Positions 1 to 5,582 are shown, numbered from the stretch's first letter. The stretch is 5,757 nucleotides of DNA from RQOF01 sp964461135 (GCA_964461135.1 CAYWTB010000150.1:1-5757); one strand, 5' to 3'. Numbers and translations: made by a program. Notes: generated by a model from the sequence alone, not told the origin.

Positions 1-169
1 AAGTTAGCTAGGGTAAAATCCTAAAAAATGCCTATAACTGTCGAAGATGGGATAAGACTTCTCCTAACTTATCTGGTTCTCTATGTAACATACCGGCCGG
101 GATCGTTCTGTTAAAAAGGTGTAATAAAATAAATGAGGTTAGTGAGGCTGATTATCGTTCTAAGTAATA

Positions 170-214
170 AATCCCCCCTCACCCCCCTTTAGCAAAGGGG
201 GGAATGGGGGGATT
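170..214. repeat. GC-rich imperfect inverted repeat (hairpin)
   Basis: The left arm (170-190) and right arm (194-214) pair as two 9-bp blocks, AATCCCCCC/GGGGGGATT and CCCCCCTTT/AAAGGGGGG. They are separated by a 3x3 mismatch and closed by the loop AGC. The six-base C and G runs stand out in an otherwise AT-rich flank. C-run/G-run hairpins of this type are common dispersed intergenic repeats in environmental bacterial genomes. On the minus strand the stem is followed by a fairly T-rich stretch (TTTATTACTT), so it could end transcription coming from the M28 gene about 520 bp away. That role is inference. Confidence 0.75.
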
Positions 215-283
215 CCGCCCTGAAAATGATAGTCATCAATAGAGGAAGAGTTGACTTTCTTTTATGAGTTCTGCCTGTTTTAT

Positions 284-299
284 AATTAAAATTTTAATT
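284..299. repeat. 16-bp perfect AT palindrome
   Basis: AATTAAAA followed directly by TTTTAATT forms a perfect palindrome with no spacer. It could be a regulator site or a cruciform-prone tract. In AT-rich DNA a palindrome of this length and simple composition may also be chance, and no gene start lies nearby to give it a role. Confidence 0.35.
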
Positions 300-516
300 C
301 TATGCCTCTTAGCAATACAGACATTTCTTTATCAGGTACTCATTTTTGTAATGATACAAATGTATGATAAGTCAAACTTATGGACTATCATCAATCTGGT
401 ATGATTAGAGAATATCACAAAAATTTTTTGTTTGATGAATATTATTTAATAAAATGCAAATTACGTCTGTGTTCACTATGGCATTATAGAGATATTACGC
501 TCCCCAAACAGTTAAC

Positions 517-644
517 CTTAATTAACTAATTGGGTTGGAGCTCAAATATATTGGATTCCTTAATCGACGGTCTAAAGAGCGGGGCAATTTAATTTCTTAG
601 AATATAACAATTTTCATACATTAGATCGTTTTTTGTGAATTAAG
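517..644 (+). repeat. Diverged ~130-bp inverted-repeat element, copy A
   Basis: This copy begins CTTAATTAACTAAT and ends TTTTTTGTGAATTAAG; the ends are imperfect terminal inverted repeats, about 11 of 13 matching. It aligns colinearly and in the same orientation with 5449-5579. Shared landmarks in order are the CTTAATT.AC.AAT start, an AGCT block followed by an ATATTG block, a GGGC block, a TTAA..TT.CT.AGA block, AACAA, and the T-run GTGAATTAAG end. Total lengths are 128 and 131 bp. Identity between these blocks is moderate, roughly 60-65% by eye. No ORF is present. It looks like an old, non-autonomous MITE-like element or a structured intergenic repeat. It lies 93 bp past the M28 stop codon. 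Confidence 0.6.
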
Positions 645-737
645 AAGGTTAAATCCGCATCAAACTGTCTTTTTCCATTCAATATAGTTCATCCGGGAAC
701 GCGGTTTTTATTAGACGGATATTGCAGGTCCAGCGAA

Positions 738-3251
738 TCAACGCATTAATATCACCTTTTTTACAAAAACATCCTGATTGTTTTGAATACGAATCAGGTA
801 AATTCCGGATGAAACCGTCCGTCCTGCCCGATCCTTACCCTTCCAGGAAAGTTTATGTACCCCCGCGGATTGTGATCCCCTGAATAAATCAGTTACTTTT
901 TTCCCGAGCAGATCATACACTTCCACCATTAAACGATCATCAGAAGAAAGTCGATATTCCAGATTTACCACGGGATTGAAGGGATTGGGATACGGATCAT
1001 ATATTTCAAATTTTTGAGGCAGCGTATTTTGGACAATAGCGCTAGAAATCCCCTCAATTTCCGCCAGTTCTGCCAGGCTGACAATAGCTAATCTGGCATT
1101 GTTATGGAAGTAGAAACTTCGCAAGGTGGAAAGATGATCGTTAACAGTATGGTAATAGGGTGTAAAATCTTCAAAATCCTCAATTAACATAATCGCGGGA
1201 TATCCGGCTGTCCAGAACGATCTGTGATCACTGGCACCAGAACTGGTTGAAGTCTTATAGTCTGCCGTCAGGGGTAGTCCCTGATAAGCAATATTATCCA
1301 GCAAGACGGTTCCGATTGCCTGTGAACTGCTCATGGTACCAGCATGAATCTCCATACGGCCGTCATTATCACCGTCATAGCCGATCATATCCATATTAAT
1401 AACTCCGGGGATCAGCATTCCTGTCGCAGCTGCATTAGCCGCATAGGAGGCACTGCCCACCAGACCCTGTTCTTCTCCCGCGAAGAGAATGAAGCGGATA
1501 GAATATTTGAAATCATAGGTTTTCAGTACACGGGCGGCTTCGATGACTGCGGATGTACCGCTGGCATTATCATCGGCACCCGGTGCCAGAGAACCCACAG
1601 GCATATCATCATAATGTGCGCAGATGATAAAAAATTGATCCGGATACGTGGTACCGGTTTTGGTAGCGATGACATTATTGAGGAAAAAATCCGGGAGATT
1701 CTGTAATCGCGATTGCCATGATGTGCCGCCATCGTCACTGCGTGCCAGAAGAGCGATACCGGAAGTCCAGATGGTAGAAGCGGTTACCATGTCTACTGAA
1801 TAGGCATACCGATTCAAAATATTACTATCAACCTGCCAGCTGGTTCCTCCGTCAGAGGTTCGGAGTGAGCCTCCATTGCGGCCAGCGATGATACCATTTT
1901 GCGAATTTATAAAATCAATATCAGTAAACGTGTTATTATCCGGTACGGTCATAGTAGTCCAGTTTGTACCGCCATTACCGGTTCTAAGTACGGTACCATA
2001 CCAGCCGACGGCGAATCCAGTGTCAGGATTACAGAAATAAACAGCATTCAACCAGTTGTTATTACCCGAAGCCTGAGACTGCCAGGATTCTCCCCCATCG
2101 AAGGTATGGATAATAAGTCCATCTCTTCCCACAGCCCAGCCATTCAGGGAATCCGTAAAGAAAATATCGTATAAACGATAGCTGTTGGGAGTCGGTTTCA
2201 TAGTCCAGCTTGATCCGCCGTCGATAGTTTTCATGACAATCCCCAGGTCTCCTGCCACCCAGCCCAAATTTTCATTGATAAATGCAACACCATAGAGGAA
2301 TTCAGCGGTGGGTGAAGGTTGTATAATCCAGTTAACTCCCCCATTAGACGTTTTTAGAATTTTGCCATCCCCTCCTACAGCATATGCTGTACGTCCGTTC
2401 TGCGAGGAAACCGACCAGAGTACGGAACCCTGCGATCCCTCATACTGCTTGGTCCAGCTGTTTCCCCCATCCACCGTCCCATAAATCCTGTCCTCGCCGG
2501 TTACCCAGCCGGTGTCTGCCTGTCCTTCTGCAAAATTTACAGCAAAATAAGTCGCCGGCATGGCAAAGGGCTCCAGATCCACTGCATACCCCATTTTTTC
2601 CAGACGCATTTTGATATAATCCTGAGCAATAAAAATCTGGGGATTAAGCGAATGGCGGCTTTTTAAGGAATCCGGAACTCCGTTTAATAAAAATGTAGTA
2701 AATCCGCTAAGATCCCTTTCGCTGGCATAAAGGGAATCTATGTTCACAGAGTCTACCACGGCCTGCAGAATATTTTGCCGTATTAAATCCGGCTGGCTGG
2801 ATATTTTACCCAGAACAACATTCCGGGAAGGAGCTTTGGTAAAGTATATTTTTTGAGGCAGGATGCCCTCCGGCAGGTCTTTTACCTGCCGGTTAGATTT
2901 GAATCGCGCTAATCCATACTGATCAGTATGCCACAGTAATTTGCCCTGAATATTTTTTTCGACTGCAAGCCAATCCGAAGGTATAAAGAGATCTCTATGC
3001 AACCAGAAAAACTGCCCGGTTTCCACATCACTGTCCAGCACGATAAAGTTCTGCGGTTCTATGTTCAAATCACTCTTTTTCAAAACCAGGACAAAGCAAT
3101 CCGGCCCATCTGAAACACTCCACAATATTTTCTGCTGTTCAAGATTATTAAAATCCTGCAACGGAACTTTTATCAACATTTGAGAATGAGCATTGAAAGG
3201 AATAGTAAAAAGTATAATCAAAAATAAAAACATAGAAAAAATACGGATCAT
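738..3251 (-). CDS. Secreted M28-family zinc peptidase with inserted YCF48-type beta-propeller and C-terminal sorting-like tail
   Basis: The 837-residue product is predicted to be an exported aminopeptidase-like metallopeptidase. Residues 1-24 form a signal peptide (MIRIF, then a hydrophobic core, AHSQ). Residues 25-150 are an unrecognised, possibly pro-domain region. The M28 domain starts at about 160-232 (RHSLNPQIFIAQDYIKMRLE) and resumes at 525-735. All expected metal and catalytic residues are visible: H546 (AHYDD), D561 (ADDNASG), E593/E594 (AGEEQGL), D621 (NMDMIGY) and H701 (YYHTVND), plus the family SDH at 674-676. Between the two halves, about 234-518, are seven repeats of the type GW.xG..G.I..T.DGG.SW (YCF48/Asp-box propeller). 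Residues 743-837 form a YPNPFNP...VYDLLGKKV...SGIYLIRI tail, typical of FCB-group secreted proteins. The start is supported by AAGGA 7 nt upstream. It lies 81 bp downstream of the M14 gene on the same strand, so co-transcription is likely. The natural substrate is unknown. Confidence 0.93.
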   Translation of the reverse strand: MIRIFSMFLFLIILFTIPFNAHSQMLIKVPLQDFNNLEQQKILWSVSDGPDCFVLVLKKSDLNIEPQNFIVLDSDVETGQFFWLHRDLFIPSDWLAVEKNIQGKLLWHTDQYGLARFKSNRQVKDLPEGILPQKIYFTKAPSRNVVLGKISSQPDLIRQNILQAVVDSVNIDSLYASERDLSGFTTFLLNGVPDSLKSRHSLNPQIFIAQDYIKMRLEKMGYAVDLEPFAMPATYFAVNFAEGQADTGWVTGEDRIYGTVDGGNSWTKQYEGSQGSVLWSVSSQNGRTAYAVGGDGKILKTSNGGVNWIIQPSPTAEFLYGVAFINENLGWVAGDLGIVMKTIDGGSSWTMKPTPNSYRLYDIFFTDSLNGWAVGRDGLIIHTFDGGESWQSQASGNNNWLNAVYFCNPDTGFAVGWYGTVLRTGNGGTNWTTMTVPDNNTFTDIDFINSQNGIIAGRNGGSLRTSDGGTSWQVDSNILNRYAYSVDMVTASTIWTSGIALLARSDDGGTSWQSRLQNLPDFFLNNVIATKTGTTYPDQFFIICAHYDDMPVGSLAPGADDNASGTSAVIEAARVLKTYDFKYSIRFILFAGEEQGLVGSASYAANAAATGMLIPGVINMDMIGYDGDNDGRMEIHAGTMSSSQAIGTVLLDNIAYQGLPLTADYKTSTSSGASDHRSFWTAGYPAIMLIEDFEDFTPYYHTVNDHLSTLRSFYFHNNARLAIVSLAELAEIEGISSAIVQNTLPQKFEIYDPYPNPFNPVVNLEYRLSSDDRLMVEVYDLLGKKVTDLFRGSQSAGVHKLSWKGKDRAGRTVSSGIYLIRIQNNQDVFVKKVILMR

Positions 3252-3258
3252 TTCATGT

Positions 3259-3263
3259 TCCTT
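3259..3263 (-). promoter_or_regulatory. Shine-Dalgarno site of the M28 gene
   Basis: The minus strand reads GAAAGGAACATGAAATG. AAGGA sits 7 nt before the ATG at 3251. The other ATG (3256-3254) is followed at once by AAA TGA, so it cannot start the gene. This fixes the start and shows that this organism uses AAGG-type ribosome binding sites. Confidence 0.7.
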
Positions 3264-3315
3264 TCAAAAAAATCACAAGCTGCCAGGTATCAACACCCGG
3301 AAATACAATACCCCC

Positions 3316-3329
3316 CCTGCTTCAGCAGG
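3316..3329 (-). other. Small hairpin just after the M14 stop codon
   Basis: CCTGC, loop, GCAGG forms a 5-bp stem only 3 bp beyond the M14 stop codon. On the minus strand it is followed by a run of G and then TATTG, not by a U-tract, so it is a poor intrinsic terminator. It may instead be a 3'-end stabiliser, an attenuating structure inside a two-gene transcript, or chance. The rest of the 81-bp gap has a weak GGTAT/ATACC pairing and the M28 ribosome binding site. No promoter is evident. Confidence 0.35.
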
Positions 3330-3332
3330 TAT

Positions 3333-4886
3333 TTAATGAATCTGTAACTCTTCTTTCGCTTCAATAATCCGGCACACCGGATATTCCGAATTTTCTTTCA
3401 GATATTCCTCAAACATGTATTTTCTGCCGCTGCCTTCCTTACACAGGCAATAAGTGGATTGGGGTTCAAGAATCAGGGGCAGCATCAGACCGGCAGGCTG
3501 ATTCAAATATACAACTACACTTCTCTCAGCAAATATTTTCTCTTGTGTGCTGATGCTGAGGTCCACATAAGGAACATCCTGTTCTTCTTCAATTATAGTT
3601 GTGATGTGCAGAATTCGGTAAACCTGAACTGTCAGTCTGGTCTCTTCGTTCAGGGGTTTCATCTCAATACCATGTCTGGAAAGTACATCCATCAGCGGCT
3701 TCTCTGCCGTGGGTATAATGTAAGCAACCGGTTTTTCAACACTCTTTCTCACCAGAACCCGCGAATGGAATTTCTTCAATTCTTTAACTTTTCTCTGCCA
3801 GGTTTCAAGGTTAAAAACCGGAAACATAATGGTGTTGTTTGTGGAATCCGGATAATAATCCATTTGAATAAAAGCACGCTTTTTATTAAGATCATCCTGT
3901 TTCAGGATTTCCCGGCGTGCAATTTCCACAATTTCCGTGATGTCTCCGGAATGCCCGGCTACTGTCTGAAGAAGTGCCGTTATGGCTGCTACCTGTCCAT
4001 CGGTACGGTGTTCTATTTGGGTAAGAGGATCACCATATTGTTTACCCTCAAGGATAAAGGAAAACGTATTGAAAATGCCCAGGCTTTGACGTCCATCATT
4101 AATTGCAGTTGTGCTGTACCGCATTCTGGAATCTTCAAAGGGAGTTCCGACTATATATTCATGAAAAGTAAAGCCGGCCGACGCCAGCTTTTCACCAATT
4201 TCAGGGATAAAAACCTCTCCGCTGTAATTCAATATGGATTCAGAAATGTTTAAATTGCTTAATTTACCTAACTGTTCATCAGCATCTTTTATAAATCCGT
4301 GAGCAATCCAGGGCTCTGAAACGGCACTGTATTCATGAACATCAAGAGTCACTTGCGGCATCCATTCCCGGAAAAGCCGATGGAGCGCCTGTGGCTCGGG
4401 CTCACTGAGTATCACATGATTGCGGTTAAGGTCCATATCGTTGGCATTTTCCCTCTGATGCCTTTGGGCCCCATCAGGGTTCATCTGCGGGAGCAGAATC
4501 AAATCCATTGCTCCCAGCAGTTTTTTCTTCCCGCCGGTCAATTCCCGTGCCAGGATGAGTGCCGCTTCCTTCCCGGAAGGTTCATCTCCATGCTGCTGAC
4601 AAAAAATCAATACCATGGGTTTCTCATCCCGCCGGCTGCCAAAAATTCTATCGGAAGTTAAAAACAGGGCTGGAATGTCCTTACCTTCAACCGACTGACC
4701 GATAATCTTCATGTTCAGAAGCTTACTTTTGTGGTCCAGATCCTTAAGATAAACCATCATTTCATCATATTCTGACAGGCGGGTGTAACGGCTCTTTTCC
4801 AGAGGCGTTGGTAAAACAGACTGAGCCTGCAAAACACTACCCATACTGAAAACCAGGGTAAAAATAAGTGAAATTCTATTCAGCAT
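3333..4886 (-). CDS. Secreted M14-family zinc carboxypeptidase-like peptidase
   Basis: The product is a predicted exported zinc metallopeptidase that would remove C-terminal residues or cut a peptide-like bond. From the chosen start it has 517 residues; the same frame is open nine codons further to an ATG at 4913. The start at 4886 is preferred because GAAGG lies 9 nt upstream and because MLNRISLIFTLVFSMGSVLQA makes a clean signal peptide, whereas the 4913 ATG has no Shine-Dalgarno. Using the 526-residue numbering, M14 landmarks are the zinc motif H108-G-D-E111, MNPDG at 144-148, DLNRN at 161-165 (the Asn-Arg substrate carboxylate pocket), the third zinc ligand H193 in DVHEY, and a probable catalytic E289 in FSFILEG. 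Residues from about 350 to the end match no domain I recognise. There is no YPNPFNP-type tail, unlike the downstream M28 neighbour. It is the first gene of the likely two-gene unit. Specificity cannot be read from the sequence. Confidence 0.9.
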   Translation of the reverse strand: MLNRISLIFTLVFSMGSVLQAQSVLPTPLEKSRYTRLSEYDEMMVYLKDLDHKSKLLNMKIIGQSVEGKDIPALFLTSDRIFGSRRDEKPMVLIFCQQHGDEPSGKEAALILARELTGGKKKLLGAMDLILLPQMNPDGAQRHQRENANDMDLNRNHVILSEPEPQALHRLFREWMPQVTLDVHEYSAVSEPWIAHGFIKDADEQLGKLSNLNISESILNYSGEVFIPEIGEKLASAGFTFHEYIVGTPFEDSRMRYSTTAINDGRQSLGIFNTFSFILEGKQYGDPLTQIEHRTDGQVAAITALLQTVAGHSGDITEIVEIARREILKQDDLNKKRAFIQMDYYPDSTNNTIMFPVFNLETWQRKVKELKKFHSRVLVRKSVEKPVAYIIPTAEKPLMDVLSRHGIEMKPLNEETRLTVQVYRILHITTIIEEEQDVPYVDLSISTQEKIFAERSVVVYLNQPAGLMLPLILEPQSTYCLCKEGSGRKYMFEEYLKENSEYPVCRIIEAKEELQIH

Positions 4887-4895
4887 GTATAAAAA

Positions 4896-4900
4896 CCTTC
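4896..4900 (-). promoter_or_regulatory. Shine-Dalgarno site supporting the 4886 start of the M14 gene
   Basis: On the minus strand GGCGAAGGTTTTTATAC precedes the ATG at 4886-4884, placing GAAGG 9 nt upstream. Upstream of the alternative ATG at 4913 the minus strand is only TAACTAAAAAATC, with no purine-rich Shine-Dalgarno. If the longer start were used, this site would lie inside the coding sequence. Confidence 0.55.
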
Positions 4901-4931
4901 GCCTTTTATGCATGATTTTTTAGTTATTAAT

Positions 4932-4962
4932 GAAAAGTAACCGTTTCACCGACACTTTTCAA
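4932..4962 (-). promoter_or_regulatory. Candidate promoter of the M14-M28 unit
   Basis: The minus strand carries TTGAAA (4962-4957). Further along is TACTTTTC (4939-4932), which resembles the Bacteroidota-type -7 element TAnnTTTG with one mismatch, at about the expected distance. A sigma70-like TATAAT (4981-4976) also occurs further upstream, but with a poor -35. Both readings are pattern matches in AT-rich DNA. The location, 46-76 bp ahead of the preferred start codon, is reasonable. Confidence 0.25.
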
Positions 4963-5013
4963 TCAGATTTATTTAATTATATGATTGTTGTTTTGGCTCC
5001 GAAACCAAGGAGT

Positions 5014-5213
5014 GTGTCATTGTCCCGGGAGGGACCACCATGTGACGAGCGGAGCGCCCGCCAGTCTGGCACCGGACAGGGCTTTGCCGGACTGGTAGCC
5101 GGATAGGAAGCGATTTCATTTTCTTCAAGTAAACACGGAGATTGCTTCGTCGCTTTCCTGCCTGCTGCCCGCCTGGCATCGGACAGGCAGGCAGGCACTC
5201 CTCGCAATGACAC
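5014..5213. repeat. ~200-bp nested inverted-repeat element (MITE-like dispersed intergenic repeat)
   Basis: The outer ends are a perfect 9-bp inverted repeat, GTGTCATTG (5014-5022) and CAATGACAC (5205-5213). Inside are further pairings: GTCCC/GGGAC (5022-5035), CCAGTCTGGC (5061-5070) with GCCGGACTGG (5086-5095), GGAAGCGA (5106-5113) with TCGCTTTCC (5150-5158), and CCTGCCTG (5157-5164) with CAGGCAGG (5188-5195). The reverse strand reads GTCATTGCGAGGAG ... GCGACGAAGCAATCTC, a signature I recognise from dispersed intergenic repeats of many environmental bacterial genomes. It is much richer in G+C than the DNA on either side, which supports insertion. There is no transposase, so any mobility would be non-autonomous. 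Confidence 0.75.
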
Positions 5214-5273
5214 TCAATTAATGATCATACAAATTTCATTAAATATCAATGAGTTAAGACCTGATTTTTCGGA

Positions 5274-5309
5274 TTAAAAGAAATAATCATATATGATTAT
5301 TTCCCTTAA
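5274..5309. repeat. Perfect 24-bp palindrome with paired flanks
   Basis: GAAATAATCATA (5280-5291) is followed directly by its exact reverse complement (5292-5303). After a 2-bp mismatch on each side, TTAA (5274-5277) and TTAA (5306-5309) continue the symmetry. A spacerless dyad of 24 bp is long for chance even in AT-rich DNA. It could bind a dimeric regulator or extrude as a cruciform. No adjacent start codon is visible within the window. Confidence 0.6.
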
Positions 5310-5342
5310 ACAGGATATTATAATCCAATATTTCTATATGCT

Positions 5343-5379
5343 TTATCAATTATCTGATAGAGTATCAGATTTTTGATAA
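5343..5379. repeat. 15-bp two-part hairpin
   Basis: The outer stem TTATCAA (5343-5349) pairs with TTGATAA (5373-5379). A 2x2 T-T mismatch follows, then the inner stem ATCTGATA (5352-5359) pairs with TATCAGAT (5363-5370) around the loop GAG. It would fold well in RNA or single-stranded DNA. Because it is AT-rich and nearly symmetric, it could work as a weak two-way terminator or an operator-like site. Its function is unknown. Confidence 0.5.
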
Positions 5380-5401
5380 TTTGCACCTTGAGATTAGACG
5401 A

Positions 5402-5439
5402 AAATACCTTCCAATTTTATGCAAAATATTGGCGTATTT
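5402..5439. repeat. Imperfect 38-nt hairpin
   Basis: AAATAC (5402-5407) pairs with GTATTT (5434-5439). After a small internal loop, CCAATTTT (5411-5418) pairs with AAAA and TTGG (5423-5432) across a 2-nt bulge, with ATGC as the loop. It is the third hairpin of similar size in a row (after 5274-5309 and 5343-5379), and it lies just before the 5446-5582 element. Confidence 0.4.
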
Positions 5440-5445
5440 ATTTTC

Positions 5446-5582
5446 CTGCTTAATTCACAAATCCTCTATAAAGCTTAAAAATATTGCACTCTCTGCACCA
5501 CTGGCCTGAAGACCCGGGCTACTTAACTTACTAAGATAGAACAACCTGTATTCTAAATATAGTTTTTTTGTGAATTAAGCAG
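5446..5582 (+). repeat. ~137-bp element with 16-bp perfect terminal inverted repeats, copy B
   Basis: CTGCTTAATTCACAAA (5446-5461) is exactly mirrored by TTTGTGAATTAAGCAG (5567-5582). The 105-bp interior has no ORF and contains a GACCCGGGC block. The same layout, at lower identity, recurs at 517-644 in the same orientation. This copy is the better preserved of the two. Size, perfect terminal repeats and lack of coding potential fit a MITE or other small non-autonomous element. A structured RNA or regulatory repeat is the main alternative. No clear target-site duplication was seen. Confidence 0.65.

Larger units (their letters stand above)
1..737. other. AT-rich non-coding flank downstream of the M28 gene
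   Basis: No convincing gene was found on either strand; every reading frame is broken by frequent stops. The stretch is visibly richer in A+T than the coding part. It holds a GC-rich hairpin at 170-214, a perfect AT palindrome at 284-299, a small hairpin at 367-381 (ATAAGT, loop CAA, ACTTAT), and a ~130-bp inverted-repeat element at 517-644. Just past the M28 stop codon (about 680-724) only a weak, bulged pairing (CAAT/ATTG and ATCCG/CGGAT) is visible. It has no U-tract, so no clear intrinsic terminator lies next to the gene. Confidence 0.8.

Noticed and set aside
1..70. AAGTTAG (1-7) and CTAACTT (64-70) as a possible element end
   Set aside because: The arms are only 7 bp and 56 bp apart, with no further support. 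Chance is likely in AT-rich DNA.
170..214. Possible CRISPR repeat or array in the left flank
   Set aside because: The C/G-run hairpin occurs only once. There are no regularly spaced copies and no cas genes in the window.
680..724. Intrinsic terminator directly after the M28 stop codon
   Set aside because: Only a short bulged pairing can be drawn, and the minus strand following it has an A-run rather than a U-tract.
1692..2534. Photosystem II assembly factor (Ycf48) gene
   Set aside because: The repeats are of YCF48/Asp-box type, but they are embedded in an exported M28 peptidase with a complete catalytic site. No photosynthesis context is present.
1344..2614. Several plus-strand frames of 76-120 codons and a minus-strand frame of 71 codons
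   Set aside because: They lie wholly inside the M28 gene in other frames and show no family motifs. The M28 frame is fully supported by catalytic residues and repeats.
3459..4661. Plus-strand frames of 264 and 108 codons
   Set aside because: They are antisense to the M14 gene, whose zinc and substrate motifs are intact. The antisense products show no recognisable domain.
4973..5213. Two overlapping minus-strand open frames of 68 and 78 codons
   Set aside because: They are read through the 200-bp inverted-repeat element. Their composition follows the repeat in two frames at once, and no ribosome binding site or domain is visible. Such frames are a known by-product of this repeat type.
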